DNA from: Rhizopus sp. PT2906
Lineage: Eukaryota > Mucoromycota > Mucoromycetes > Mucorales > Rhizopodaceae
Reading direction: 5' to 3'
NCBI GenBank assembly: GCA_025529335.1
Contig: JAMYHX010000511.1
Span: 1 to 30,593, forward strand
Length of the DNA stretch: 30,593 bases
The translations under genes and the position numbers were made by a program. Under the pieces are notes generated by a model that worked only from the letters and a program-made list of their open reading frames with translations, was not told the origin of the DNA and searched no databases. Shown here one piece after another: positions 10,359 to 21,884 of this stretch (position 1 is its first letter; every line of letters starts with the position of its first letter).

Positions 10359-11458
10359 ATGGAAATACTTGAGATTATAAACAGTCAAGCTTCCACCATT
10401 GGAAAAAAGGCACATTCGTGCACAATGCCTGGCTGCACTAAATCATTTGGTAAATTTATTTATTGATCTCCTTCTTGTTCTATTCTCACCTTACTTCTTT
10501 CGCGTGTGTCTATTTGTATCTGCAGGTCGTCGCTCTGACTTGGCAAGACACGTCAGGATACACACCAATGAAAGGTAACTCCGCACTGAACCTCTTTTGG
10601 ATATATGTTTAACCTTCCTATTCAGACCATATGTGTGTCACGAGCTAGGCTGTGGAAAAAGCTTCACTCAGGTATTGTTTCAATCAAGAAAACTTGATTT
10701 TTTTGGTCATATATCACTCTTACCCTCCCCCTAATATAATCAGAACTTTTGTCTAGATATCAGCCCTCAAGGTTCATTCTCGTACTCATACAGGAGAAAG
10801 ACCTCATCAATGTGAATATGAAGACTGTGGAAAAACATTTGGTGATAGCAGTTCATTAGCTAGGCACAGGTTAATACATATTTCATTTCTCACTATGCAT
10901 TATACTCATACCTTATTTAGGCGTCTTCATACAGGCAAAAGACCATACAAGTGTTCATTCGATGGCTGTGGCAAATACTTTGCTCATAAATCAATCATGA
11001 GGCAACACCAACGTCAAGCTCACGGTCCTCAGCCAAAGAAAGCACCATTACAGTGGATTTCTTGGAACGAAATGATGATTCCTGGGAATCGTAAGCGGAA
11101 CGAGAAAAATTGTTGGAAACCATTAGATCAAGTATTGAAGGATGGAAAATTGCTTGAACAACAACAACAAGCGCCACCTGCCTCTCCCGCTCCTTCAGAA
11201 CACAGTGCAACAACCTTTGACGGCGACGATGCCGTCTTTAGTCCATCTTCGGCTAGTGTCCGATTATCTACACCTGTTATGTCTTCACCTATTCCCAAAT
11301 CCAGTCCTTATTATTATCATAAGCAATTGCCACCTCAACAACAACCCTGGTTACCTTCAATCTTTAAAGAACATTCACTCCTTTATCCTCCTATCACAGA
11401 TTCCAATATACCAATATTTTTAGGTTATTCTCATCAGCAACCATACGACTTTATTTAG
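10359..11458 (+). CDS. Four-finger C2H2 zinc-finger protein, likely transcription factor
   Basis: Five exons join in phase: 10359-10449, 10526-10574, 10626-10671, 10757-10869 and 10921-11458, giving about 278 residues. Four consecutive C2H2 fingers occupy roughly residues 20-145. They are of the C-x4-C type with TFIIIA/Egr-like linkers (H-T-N-E-R-P-Y, H-T-G-E-R-P-H, H-T-G-K-R-P-Y). The introns fall inside or at the edges of fingers. The C-terminal half is low in complexity, with Gln runs, Ser/Pro-rich stretches and a Tyr-rich motif, as in fungal activation domains. Sequence-specific DNA binding in the nucleus is inferred from the fingers; the target genes are unknown. The ATG at 10359 is the first in frame and follows a long pyrimidine-rich leader. 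I cannot assign an ortholog. Confidence 0.88.
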
Positions 11459-12354
11459 GCAATTTTCCCTTGTTTATGAAACTCCCTACCGTTCATTTGT
11501 TTTACTATCTATGCTGAATATGTTTATTTTATCTTTGTATGATTGTCAATTCTATGTTTATGAAATAAATAATCTCTATGCTTACGTTACACGTGAAGAT
11601 CCTTTTTAAATTTATACAACTTAAATGACAAAAGGGAGACAAGGCATTGATGACAATCTACAAAATGGAGCTTCTATATTTGGACAATTTAACCCATCCA
11701 GTGCTGTTGAGGTCGGATTGCGCGGATGCTAAAATACCAATGAGCGGAAGTAGAATATATGATCTACGATAACGGAAAATTATTAAATGTTATTTCGATC
11801 AGGAATGACAAGGCCTTTATTGCGTATACTAGAAAAACAATAAGTCACACTAAAGACATACATGCAGATTATTTAAAGAATCAGTATTATGCATCCTTTT
11901 TCTTTTTTTTTTCTTTTTGTTGCAAAAAGCACAAGACGTCTGGGCGCGTCTTTGAGAAGGAAAAAAAAAAAAAAAAAAAAAAAAAGATTTATGTAATACA
12001 TTGTTTGCAGGCTTTGTCGTCATAAATATTTACTTGTAGAAAAAGAATTTACTGTAGAACGTTTTATCAACTGACGCAAATAAAAATATCAAAGATGGAG
12101 TCATAAAGCAATATTCTAAACGCTTACTGTGCTCAGCATCTTGTTTTTGACTTCAAATACATTTCAAAGGCGACATAAACATTACTTCCACACAGCCACC
12201 CATTTTCGCCTTTTTTGAACCTGCAGAAAATAGGCGGCAAATCTGTCCATATGAGTCACACAAGAAAACTTGCTCCTTAAGAAGTTCTGTTTGTTTATTC
12301 ACAAGAAAACCTTTTCCTTTTTCTCTCTCTTTCCCACATGTACTTGTCAGCTTA
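11459..12354. other. Intergenic interval with long poly-A tract
   Basis: No supportable gene is seen. An uninterrupted run of about 23 A lies at roughly 11961-11983. A pyrimidine-rich leader (about 12310-12335) precedes the next start codon. Short ORFs here are low in complexity and look accidental. Confidence 0.6.
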
Positions 12355-13780
12355 ATGTCCTGTGGACAAGATAACTCACTCTCCGACCTTGTTCAACAGT
12401 TACCACTCGAAAGAGACAGAAAAAGATACAGTAAATTGATTGAAATGTCAGAGTCTTTACAGTCGAGGCTGGATTGCTTATACTCTCAAAGCACGATTCC
12501 TTGCCCACGGGATAGACATTTAAGAAAGCAATACTCTCTTGCAAGTTTTGGTAGCGATATAACAGCCCGTACGGATGATATCGAAGGAGCTAAAGACACG
12601 AGCAATGCAAACGACACTCCTTATTTCTATTTTATGGATGATGACTCGTGGCCCCGATCCTCAATACAGGAAGGGCATGTGTATAGGAAATTAGACAGGG
12701 CCACCTCGATGCAATTCACGCCCAAGTCCACCTATTTTGACAGATATCCTAGTTCAGATAAAGTCCTATTGCATGTACGGAATAAATCAGATCGTATAAG
12801 ACCATGTACTGTTCATGTCAAACCTTCTACTCTACGCAGAAGCCGTCAAATCCATCAACCTTTATCTCAAGAACAGATCAAAACAGAAAGCGATAGCCAT
12901 GGCAGCCATCTTTGTCATAATGAGAAAGCATCTTTTGAAACTCTTGCCAAAGAAGATACATCCCTTGTTGATAAGGTAACTAATAATGACAGCTGTGAGC
13001 CTATATCCTCTGTTGACACCGAGTTGACAAAACGTGAACATGATATGACTGCACCATCTGTTTTAACAACAAAACACAACGAGTCAACTGATTTGCCGAC
13101 ACCCCCAAGCACGCCATTTGGTCAAGATACATCTTTTCCAGATTTGCCGCCCCTAAGACATATTCGGAAGGTAATAAATATATAGAATATACAAAATATT
13201 AGGGAGATCTTACCTGTTTGTGTGTATTAGAAAACACAAAGTTTAAGGCGGCTATTAAAACGAACCTACCGACTAAATGAGTACGAGGTGATGAAAGCTC
13301 ACACTATTCATGCTTCTCCCTTTTCGGATGGACTACTTATTAAGGCATTCAATATGGCTTTGGGTGAACCGAAGCTTTTGCTCAAATTACTAATGACCAG
13401 CATCAGTCATGATACCCCTGAAGAGCAAAAGCGACTTGGACTTACATTTTGCTGGCCAAGTGTGAAATCCAACGTTTCTATTGATTCAAATGATCAAGCA
13501 AAGCTGTCAATTGCTCCTGACTCCTTAGTTAAGGAGGCACTTGCCACTTGGTTACAGAATGAGCGTTTGGTATGTTTAAAATGATGAATACAAATGTGAT
13601 TATTGCTAATATTTTTACACTAGCCTTCTTTGAACAAGGTGGATGAAATCCTGAGAGATGGCAGAAAGGTTTATTTGGTATATGACGTGCATTTATTTTG
13701 AGTTGATTAAAAAAAAAAAAAAAAGAATGCAGGGCTTGTTTATAATGAACAAGGAAAATGTGCTCTATAAAATTGTTTGA
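12355..13780 (+). CDS. Unrecognised spliced protein, about 415 residues
   Basis: Four exons are proposed: 12355-13170, 13231-13569, 13624-13668 and 13733-13780. The first two introns have good GTAATA/GTATGT donors and TTAG/CTAG acceptors. The last intron (GTTTAT donor, A-rich) is less certain; without it the frame stops at 13701. The N-terminal 270 residues are polar, rich in Ser, Thr, Asp and Arg, and probably disordered. They include a P-T-P-P-S-T-P stretch that could be a proline-directed phosphorylation site. The second exon encodes a more ordered, Leu-rich segment with K-L-L-L-K-L-L and aromatic residues. There is no signal peptide or membrane segment. I do not recognise a family; it may be specific to Mucorales. 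Confidence 0.7.
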
Positions 13781-13924
13781 CAAGATAATTTATACCTTAT
13801 TAAAACAACAGTGTATCCGGTGATGTTTGTCCAAGTATAGTTAGAGGACCTTTCATGACATAGAACCCACTTATTTGGTATTATGGCTTTATGAAAATGT
13901 ATGTTTAAGAAAAACAACTTTTAT

Positions 13925-15057
13925 TTAAAGCTTTGATTTTGAGACCTTGCCAAGTAAATCAAGCCCTGTCAGGCTTTCTAACTGCTTGACTGCTTCTTTT
14001 GAATGACCCATCTTGACCTCTAAAAAGAAAATGGAAGGAATAAGAATACATGCAAAAAGCCGTCAATAGAACACATTACGAATAGTTTTCATTCCAAGCT
14101 GCCTAGCAGATCGAAGGTTCATGCCAATGTCGTCCAAAAAAATAGCTTCATTAGGTTGAATATTTAACAACCTGCAGGCATGAAGGAAAAAGTTGGGATC
14201 CGGCTTTCTAGAATTTTTTTAAGGTTCAGGGGTATATTCTCTTTGATTTACACTCAATGTTACCGAAGACCGACCAAGCGTGACTCTATAAAGTAATCGA
14301 AAATCGCACGGAGTTCGATTGCCGCTGAAGCACCCATTGCCTCTGCCTCCTGAAGATCATCCTCAGGTAATTCAAAGTTATTGGTTAATGCAGCCAAAGT
14401 ATACTTGCCACTTTCTAAATTCGGAAAGTTGTCATCATCTTTCCATCTATATTTTCTTTTTTTTGTTGTACCTTTTAAACATTGAAGGGCAGAATAGATA
14501 TAAGGATCTATGCGTGCTGTTTCTAACATCATCGTTTTGAATAACTCTTTGCCATCAACATGAACATCAGGAATATATTCAGGTACAGCTATATCTATAG
14601 ATGAGAACAGAATATTCTTCTTTTTTTTTTTGGATTACGTTTTCCGGCCTTCTTCAGATACTGCTTATAATGTTTCTTATTAGTGGGGTCAGACAGTTGC
14701 AGACCAAAGTCTTTATAGAAATCATTCAACTTGAGTTCTCCTCTTTCTAATTTCTAATACATGATCTTAATTTTTATCATTAAATTAATGAACATATATA
14801 TTAACCTGAAAGGCACCGTTTTCTCCTTGTCGTACACTATTATCATACAAGAGTCATTTGAATAATACAAAAATCATAATTCATACATACATTGCAACAT
14901 TGATATAATTTCTTGGCAAACCATGCTTTTGTTCGTAGGCATGGATACCAGCCATAGGTGAACCTACACAAACACCACCTTCAAATATGTTAGTCGTAAC
15001 ATCATAACAAACACGCCTTTTATCACCAATATCGAAAATAACAGCTTTAATTGTCAT
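13925..15057 (-). CDS. HAD-superfamily hydrolase (epoxide-hydrolase N-domain / ACAD10-like phosphatase)
   Basis: Eight exons join in phase: 15057-15027, 14978-14891, 14836-14806, 14753-14639, 14594-14472, 14414-14264, 14207-14080 and 14019-13925, giving about 253 residues. Seven introns are 44-60 nt. HAD motif I is at the N-terminus (A-V-I-F-D-I-G-G-V). The motif II region is A-A-L-T-N-N-F, the motif III lysine is in R-K-P-D-P, and the motif IV acid pair is in F-L-D-D-I-G. In motif I the second catalytic Asp position is Gly (D-I-G rather than D-x-D), as in soluble epoxide hydrolase-like and ACAD10-like members, so phosphatase activity is uncertain. The intron at 14415-14471 is 57 nt with no in-frame stop, so retention would only insert 19 residues. 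The gene lies 151 bp downstream of the lipase on the same strand. Confidence 0.88.
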
Positions 15058-15208
15058 CTAAAGAAAAAAAAAGACTTTTCCCCACAATCAATTTCCACTG
15101 ACTGATCGTATTTCTTTTTTCTTCACGTGAGAGAATTCAAAGTCAGCAAATAGATCAAAAATAAATTATTTTATTAGATACAACAATAAATTAAATAGAG
15201 AAAAAGAA

Positions 15209-16378
15209 TTAAAGACAGCTGCCTTCGTTAATACCAAAGTAGGTCAAGTGATCAATGATAGAGGTGAATGGAACGATAGAGTTACTGCATTGTTTGGTTT
15301 CAATGTTGGAAGTACAGATTTGAACATCAGCAGGGTCTTCCTTGATCCAAGATTCAACACCGGGGTGAAGATAACCGAAGGCTTGAGGAGGAACGTGAGG
15401 GACGATATCACGCTTGTGAACGGTACGGTGGAAGGGAATTCCGGTGCTGTCAACGTAGTAAGCGAATGCGTTGTTACCGACACGAGGACAACCAATAGTA
15501 TAGATACTCAAGTTCTTGGGAGACAATCTCTTTTCACGTTGGTAGAGATCCATACCAGCGAGCAAAGCTTGAGCACCACCGAGAGAGTGGCCGGTGACGA
15601 TGACCTTATAGCCAGGGTAAGCGGTCAATTGGTCTTGAACGACAGGGAAGTAATCTTTGACAACTTGGTTGTATGAGGAAAGGAAACCAGCGTGAACCTT
15701 GGCGCCCTTGACAGGAGAATAATCAGTAAAGGTGAAGACCATATCAGTAATAGCGCTTCTGAAGGAATTGGTACCACGGAAAGTAACATAGATGGTCTTT
15801 TGAGCATCACTTCTCAAGACGAAGCCATTGGTATCAGAGAGAAGAGAAGTGAAGGTCTTGATAAGCTTACCATCAGGAACATACTTGAGACATTGCTTAC
15901 AGTCCCACTTGGTACCGGGGACGACACTACGACAGTAAGCAGTAGCAGCAACACCAGCGTAGTTAGTGAGCTCTTTGATTTGAGCAGCAGTGGCTGTGAC
16001 AACTTCACCTGAATCAGAGCTAGGAGCAGTGGATTTGGCAGGAATAGGAGGAGGGTTCTCGGGCAAATCCAAGGTCATGCCACCGACAGTTTCAGTATCA
16101 CGCTTGACAAGAGCAGTGTAGTTGCCACCGTGAGCTTGGTACCATTGAACGTTCTTGTTAATGTAGTAAGCTTCGGCATCGGGATCACCCGTGGTTTCAG
16201 GATGGGAAGGAGGAGTACAACGGCTAGAGATGAGAGGAGGGAGTTGGAAGTCAGTGCCATTAGTTGCCTTGACTGAACCTTTATGACCAGCAACAGGAAC
16301 AGCAGATGAACCAAGCATCATAGAAGAGACAAGAAGACAGAGACTGACGCCTTGAGAGATGGTAGTGAATGAGACCAT
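15209..16378 (-). CDS. Secreted triacylglycerol lipase, Rhizopus type (lipase class 3)
   Basis: Extracellular lipase that hydrolyses triglycerides at positions sn-1 and sn-3. The precursor of 389 residues has a hydrophobic signal peptide (about residues 1-26), a propeptide of about 94 residues containing a K-R dibasic site, and a mature enzyme expected to start near Ser121 (269 residues, the same as the well-known Rhizopus lipases). The nucleophile Ser265 lies in G-H-S-L-G-G, Asp324 in K-R-D-I-V-P-H and His377 in D-H-L-T-Y. In mature numbering these are 145, 204 and 257, exactly the family positions. The oxyanion-side motif F-R-G-T is present. Six Cys remain in the mature part at disulfide-like spacing, and one extra Cys replaces a usual Gly in T-I-G-C-P-R-V-G-N. 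There are no introns. The gene looks intact. Confidence 0.97.
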   Translation of the reverse strand: MVSFTTISQGVSLCLLVSSMMLGSSAVPVAGHKGSVKATNGTDFQLPPLISSRCTPPSHPETTGDPDAEAYYINKNVQWYQAHGGNYTALVKRDTETVGGMTLDLPENPPPIPAKSTAPSSDSGEVVTATAAQIKELTNYAGVAATAYCRSVVPGTKWDCKQCLKYVPDGKLIKTFTSLLSDTNGFVLRSDAQKTIYVTFRGTNSFRSAITDMVFTFTDYSPVKGAKVHAGFLSSYNQVVKDYFPVVQDQLTAYPGYKVIVTGHSLGGAQALLAGMDLYQREKRLSPKNLSIYTIGCPRVGNNAFAYYVDSTGIPFHRTVHKRDIVPHVPPQAFGYLHPGVESWIKEDPADVQICTSNIETKQCSNSIVPFTSIIDHLTYFGINEGSCL

Positions 16379-16465
16379 GACTTGCTAATTAGATAAGGAT
16401 TTGGGAATGGGAGTAAGAGATGCCAATGGCTGATGAAGAAAAAAAAAAAGCAAAGAAAGGTCGCG

Positions 16466-16474
16466 CTATTTATA
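16466..16474 (-). promoter_or_regulatory. TATA box of the lipase gene
   Basis: On the minus strand the sequence reads TATAAATAG, about 90 bases upstream of the lipase ATG. It is followed by an A/T-rich leader with a T-rich run. Spacing and sequence fit a strong TATA-type promoter, as expected for an inducible secreted enzyme. Assigned by sequence only. Confidence 0.6.
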
Positions 16475-18172
16475 CCAGAACCCACCCATATGCCTTTCTC
16501 TTCAATTTGCAAGGTGACACGAATTGATGAAGCTATGGTTACATCTTGTTCCTTACTTATAGTAACACATTGGTAACACATCCCTTGGTTTCTCAACATA
16601 AGTTTCCTTTCACTTAAACACAAGATCATTGTCCGATCATTTGTCCTTTCCTTGGCTGGGAAATGCTGGAGGAAATATTCGTGCAACGCTGCTCGAATGG
16701 GTGTGCAACGAAAGTTTCAGCTGGCTTTACTCGTTTATGCTTAACCATTGGATAGGACAAATATACTATTTTTTGTCTCCAATGAGACTTTGGAAATTCA
16801 ATTATTCCTTTGACAACATTCCAGAAAGCTTTTACTCATTGTGTTCCATGGAAAAAGAGTTAAATTACCTTGCCGCTTACGTGCTCGCACACATAATTAG
16901 ATTTGTGACATTTGTTACTTTTTATGTTTTAAATCTTCCAATGAAATTATTGCAGAATTACCATGGTAATTTTTCATTTTATTTGTTCCATAGTAACCAT
17001 TGTTTCTTGGACATTGTGCTTGCTTTCCTTAAATGGCCGGATTCATGTCCAGCAGCTACGTTGTATGCATAATTTAACTCACGGCAAGCAAAAGTAAGCT
17101 GATCATTGTAGCTATTTTTAATTGCATCCGTTGATTTATCATCCATCCCCTTTCCCTCTGTTCTACGTAATGCAACTTTTTTGTTGCTGTTGTTGTTATA
17201 CATAATCCAGGATCACACCTTCTAAACATGGCCACAGTAAAGAAGTAAAACAAAGTTATAGTTTACTGAGGGATATCCCGGGGTGGTAAATAAGGGAAAG
17301 CAGATCAACTAGATCAGCATTATTTGAATGCTTATTTTTTTTTTCTTTTGATTCAGCAGATTTTGCTGCGCGTCTGCGAAACCCTGGAAGTTTAATAGAT
17401 ACTGTCTAACCAATAATGTATACGTGTGCTACTTGGTATAGCTTATATGAAGGATAAAGGGAAAATAAAACGTGTTTTTGGTTGTTGCAGAGGCTAAGTA
17501 TATACACAGTCAACTACATGCTTCATACCATTGGTGGCAAAGTTTCCTTAGTCTCTATCTGGCTCTTTCACGTGTTGAATGCATGATAGAGAGTATATTC
17601 GTAGATCCCTGCTTCCAAGTCTCAACTTTCTGTTTTGCATGAACCTTATGGCCATTTTGCGCCCAAAAGATCAGCAGTAAAGTTTAACTACGGGCATAGC
17701 AAACAAAAAGTATGAGTGCCTCCCTTTGTATTACGTGTATGCATCACATATGGTAAGACTTGATTTACCCTTGTGTGTTCCTTATGCTCCTATATCACAA
17801 TTTCCAAACATGTGCAACTTTTTTTTCTAAAAAAAAAAGCTTAAATGAATTAATAGAAAGATATACCTTTATCAGATAATCTAACACTAGAACGAACACG
17901 GGGAATCGTATGATTCGTTTCGCCTGTTGCTGGCATGGCATTGACTCTTATTGACTATCTCCCCTTTGCGGTTCTTATTCTCGACTATATGCATGGATTT
18001 ACTAGGTTCATGCTGCATTATACAATCCACATAGCTTTAGCACGCATTAGCATGCCTGCGATTAGCATTTGTGCGACGTAGTTTATCGTAAAGAGCCTAT
18101 TATTAGTGCCTAATAGTGATTTGATGAAGCGATAGACTGTGAATGTTCCCTCACTTCTATCCATCAGAAATT
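16475..18172. other. Intergenic interval, no gene supported
   Basis: This 1.7-kb stretch contains the upstream region of the lipase and the downstream region of the membrane-protein gene. One 147-codon open frame (16629-17072) has no ATG at its start and no recognisable motif, so I do not annotate it. T-rich runs are scattered throughout. A gene with very short exons could be missed. Confidence 0.5.
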
Positions 18173-18806
18173 TTATTTATTATGTTTGAGATAATTCTTG
18201 GCGAGACTCGCTGAACGCACATAATTAATCACTTGTACCAACCATCCTATAAATAGAATCCAGCAAAGAGCATCTGAAGCTTTGAGCATTGAGCAAGCGT
18301 CATCTATAGCCATTACCCAAGGAAAGACTTCAGGATTGTTAAACTGTACCTTCCATTGCATGTAATTTGCCCAAAGACACTCAAGAGCCGAACCATCAGT
18401 CATGACATCAGCTCCTGGAATAGCGGGCAGCAAGGCAGCAAGAAACAGGGCAGCTGCAAAAAAGAAGATGGATCCTTGCATCGTCCTGGACGGTGACCAT
18501 GCTTTGTACTTGGGACTTGGGTCGAACGAAAGAATGATGCTGTAAATAGTGGCTGTAATTGTCGGTATAAACATATAGACAAAGGTGGCAGGGTAAGCAA
18601 ATGTTTGAAAGTTGCCTTTGAGTTGATGTTAGTGGTCATGTAGTCGTTAAGTTCTGTTAAAACTTACCATAACCAGCAATCTCTGCACCGCTGCTGACGA
18701 AATACTTGACCTTTGAAGTGACTGCCAACAAAAGAGCAAAAAGGATGACTCCGATAAGCGAATTCCATATATGAATCACTTGGATTAAGCTTGGTAATGA
18801 TCTCAT
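18173..18806 (-). CDS. Four-helix membrane protein, MARVEL-like
   Basis: Two exons, 18806-18668 and 18615-18173, join through a 52-nt GTAAGT...AAAG intron to give about 193 residues. Four hydrophobic segments are visible: around residues 10-30 (S-L-I-G-V-I-L-F-A-L-L-L), around 50-75, around 85-110 (F-F-F-A-A-A-L-F-L-A-A-L-L) and near the C-terminus (L-C-W-I-L-F-I-G-W-L). A long loop between helices 3 and 4 carries Cys residues and a short basic tail ends the protein. The topology and the W-x-x-x-M-Q-W-K loop resemble fungal MARVEL-domain proteins of the plasma membrane, but no diagnostic motif proves it. The start is the ATG immediately before the first helix. Confidence 0.75.
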
Positions 18807-21800
18807 CGTCAACCTGCTTGAGTAAAATGGAAAAGAAAACGTGCAATTGAAGCGGAGGAAGAAAGATTTACATCAGCGTGGGACAAGCTTTTCTGAACAT
18901 TGACCCCCTATTTTATTTACTCCACCCCTTTATTTAAAACAAGCAGCGCTAATTTTTATTTTGTGTACGAGAAATAGTTTAGGGTTTCGTATCTAATTTG
19001 TGATGAATGCGTCCATGATAAACATTAAGCTTTTAGGGAGTTCTCTCTTTTCTATTTACCGGCCGCACTATAGTTAAGGTACTTGCAAATCAACATTTAA
19101 AACAAATAACTCTCTTAGCATTCAATAAAGAAGACAGAATGTTCAACTAGTCTTGATTTAGTTTAGGACTTAATTTATTATTTTAAGAAACGTTGATCTT
19201 TGCTAAATTATTACACTATATTTTTTCTATGCTTCCATTCTTTATTTTACTACAAATACAACATGTGTCGCACAGTATATTTGAAAAAGAAGAAAAATGA
19301 ACTCTTCAATGTTTATACATGTCTGTGTTCCCATGTACTGTCATGGAAAAACTCGTCCGAATTATCAGCAGGAGGTTTTAGCCCAATTATGCTTTGATTA
19401 TATACATTATACAGTGTGAGTATTTTATCGGCTTTAGATGACTTTCAGAATATGAACTAAGCGCTTGATTTCATCCGGTTACAGTGACCTATGTACATTT
19501 TGATATATATTAGTATGAGTGCTTTGAGATCTGATGACAAGCCTTTTCATATTCAATATTTTAGAGTTTGAAGTATGTGCAACGTGTTGCTACGCGAATA
19601 ACCGATATTATTTATTTAAAGCAATTCTCTTACAATGACAAACCCTGGTTTAATCAGTTCTGTTGGCTCGACGTATCACAAATGCACTTTGGAAACATGT
19701 TTAGCCGCCCTTCAAATCATGACATGGCACTGGAAGAAATTCTATGAAAAACCTACACAAATGATACTTCACAGCTTTTAGATAGTTGTAAATGACATTT
19801 ATATTCTCTCAGAAGAGTAAATATATACCTCAGTGGCTTACTTTCTCTGCTCATTACATCCAACTTTTAATAAAGTTTAATGTACTTTACACGAATATAA
19901 AAAAGAGCAGACGTTTATTTTCATTCATGGCAACATTACTTTTAGGGAACACTTTATCAATAAAAAAGAAACGTGAGAACATTTGCTGCTGAGCAAGTGT
20001 GAACAAATCTCATCACTAAATGTTTTAGTCGGCTGTTTGTGTTTAGTTGGATATTGCCCACATGTTGAACGCATTTAGCATAGTGCAATATGTGACCATT
20101 GGTAAGAATTAATATGTTGAAAAGCTCTTCTCTTTTGGTTACTTTTTAATGAATATTCTAGAAAAACGATTTTCTCTTTGGAGCTGGTTTTTGTCTACTA
20201 CCTGAATATGTGTGTGTATATATAATGTTTGAGCCAATGATTGACAGTAACAGTTGCAATCACATGAATCTTTCATAATGTCAGTGATGGCGTAATACAG
20301 CTGCTTTTATAAAGTTCTATTGGCTCTATGTATTTGGAGATGTTGTTGCTTTGTAATTATTATCTGTTTTGATATCCTTGTATCCTCAATATACTAAGCT
20401 CTTAATACACTTACGCCATATATTTCAAAGTTGACGTTACCATAATTTCACTCTTGTTAAAAGTGCTACACAAGATATCAATGTCTAAAACAATTAATTT
20501 AGCCATTCTTTCTTTTCGCTAGACTCCTTTAGTGGTAATCCAGCCATCATCATTTATTTATCATAAGCATCTTTGTCTCTTTCTTTATTGAGAGAACGAT
20601 TCATCTCATATACAAATACTCGTCAGTAACAGGAGAGAAGTATGTAACTCTTTTAGAAATTTAAGAGATTAATAGACCTGATTATTAAACTGAGACAATA
20701 TTTGTGTGAGGGAATATATGGTTGTATCATTACTAATATTACACTTTCTCATAATTAATAATAATCATCATTTATATCTCATTCTACCTTCTAAAAGATT
20801 TCACACTAGGGCCATTCTTTTGATTTACTATTGTCATCTTAAACTTGATTATGACTCGTTAAACTTTAGATAAGCGATGCGTGTGTTGGGCCTATCTATT
20901 GTTTCATTTATCTAATAAACAAATAAAAACAATATGAGCCCTTGGTAGTGCGTCATACCAACAAACTTTATGTGATATAGCACGGCCCTATTGTTTCTCT
21001 TTCCACATCTTTTATGAAAGTATACTACGCCATGCTTGATAAATCAATGGGGACTAGCGTCTTTAACTTTTAGTTATCAAGCTGTTGTATAAGCAAAGAC
21101 ATACAGACTTCTTTTTCAATAGCTTTTCATTAAATGAATTGCTCTAGTGACGGAGAAGCTGTTGCGAGCGAACTGCCTTTATATCGCCTGTTTCCACTTT
21201 TATACTTTTTTAAGAAAAATCGACAACACCGAGCCTTTCTTATAACTAGTAAGTAATAAATACCTTTCATATAGCTACTATACATTCCTTAACAACAGGC
21301 GCATATTGATACCATAGAATATATACTAACATTTGCCCATTCTATTGCTCGTTCTTCTACACATTTCTGTATTCAAATATACCAGATGGTCTAAATCGTA
21401 GATCGATAGCTGCGCAATATAACTGTACATTAAGGTAAAAGACTGAAATAGAATATATACATGCCAATTTGTTTATACAATCTATCTGTACAATAACTAA
21501 AGCCTTATGAAACTTAGTGGCCCATTTCGACTGCTTACGGGTTGCTTGGTTAACTCAAATAGTGGGTGGTACAGGAGCGAGCTGCATAAACTTATGGCTC
21601 ATTATGCTGTTTTTCTACAACTTTCTATTTTACACAATTCAATGTTCTAGCAAAGTAACGCAATCAGCCTTCTTACGCTAATATCTCGTCACAATACCAA
21701 AAAACAACACAACTATATCATTTTACCAAAGAAAGGAAGAAAAGTAAAATCAGGAAGTTGCTCGAAATTTCGAATTTCTAGCAGCTTCGGGCCCTTTTGC

Positions 21801-21814
21801 ATAAAAGAAAAACA
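18807..21814. other. Three-kilobase AT-rich interval without supported genes
   Basis: This is the longest gene-free stretch of the window. Open frames are short, low in complexity and lack motifs. I found no tRNA-like B box with a matching A box and no long repeat. The right end is the upstream region of the small heat-shock gene. Non-coding RNA genes or a heavily spliced gene could be hidden here; I see no positive evidence for either. Confidence 0.5.
21762..21793 (+). promoter_or_regulatory. Heat-shock-element-like cluster
   Basis: A cluster of GAA and TTC units lies here: GAA-AT-TTC at 21764-21771, then GAATTTC, then TTC at 21786-21788, about 95-125 bases upstream of the small heat-shock protein start. 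The first pair has canonical nGAAnnTTCn spacing; the following units are off by one or more bases, so the element is imperfect. Binding by Hsf1 is inferred from the downstream gene. Confidence 0.45.
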
Positions 21815-21821
21815 TATAAAA
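21815..21821 (+). promoter_or_regulatory. TATA box of the small heat-shock gene
   Basis: TATAAAA lies 70 bases upstream of the ATG at 21885 and just downstream of the heat-shock-element-like cluster. This is the arrangement expected of a stress-inducible promoter. Confidence 0.65.
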
Positions 21822-21884
21822 GGCTCTTTCTTTTGCTTGGACAGGAACTTACTCGTTAGTAAAAAAGTAAATCATAGTATCAAA

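Noticed and set aside
11759..12025. 88-codon open frame between the zinc-finger gene and the next gene
   Set aside because: Its C-terminal part is the translated poly-A tract (poly-Lys) and a T-run; it looks accidental.
15248..15676. 142-codon plus-strand frame opposite the lipase
   Set aside because: It is the antisense shadow of a codon-biased, strongly conserved gene.
16629..17072. 147-codon open frame upstream of the lipase
   Set aside because: It opens without an ATG, overlaps the lipase upstream region, has irregular composition rich in Phe, Tyr and Leu, and shows no motif or splice continuation.
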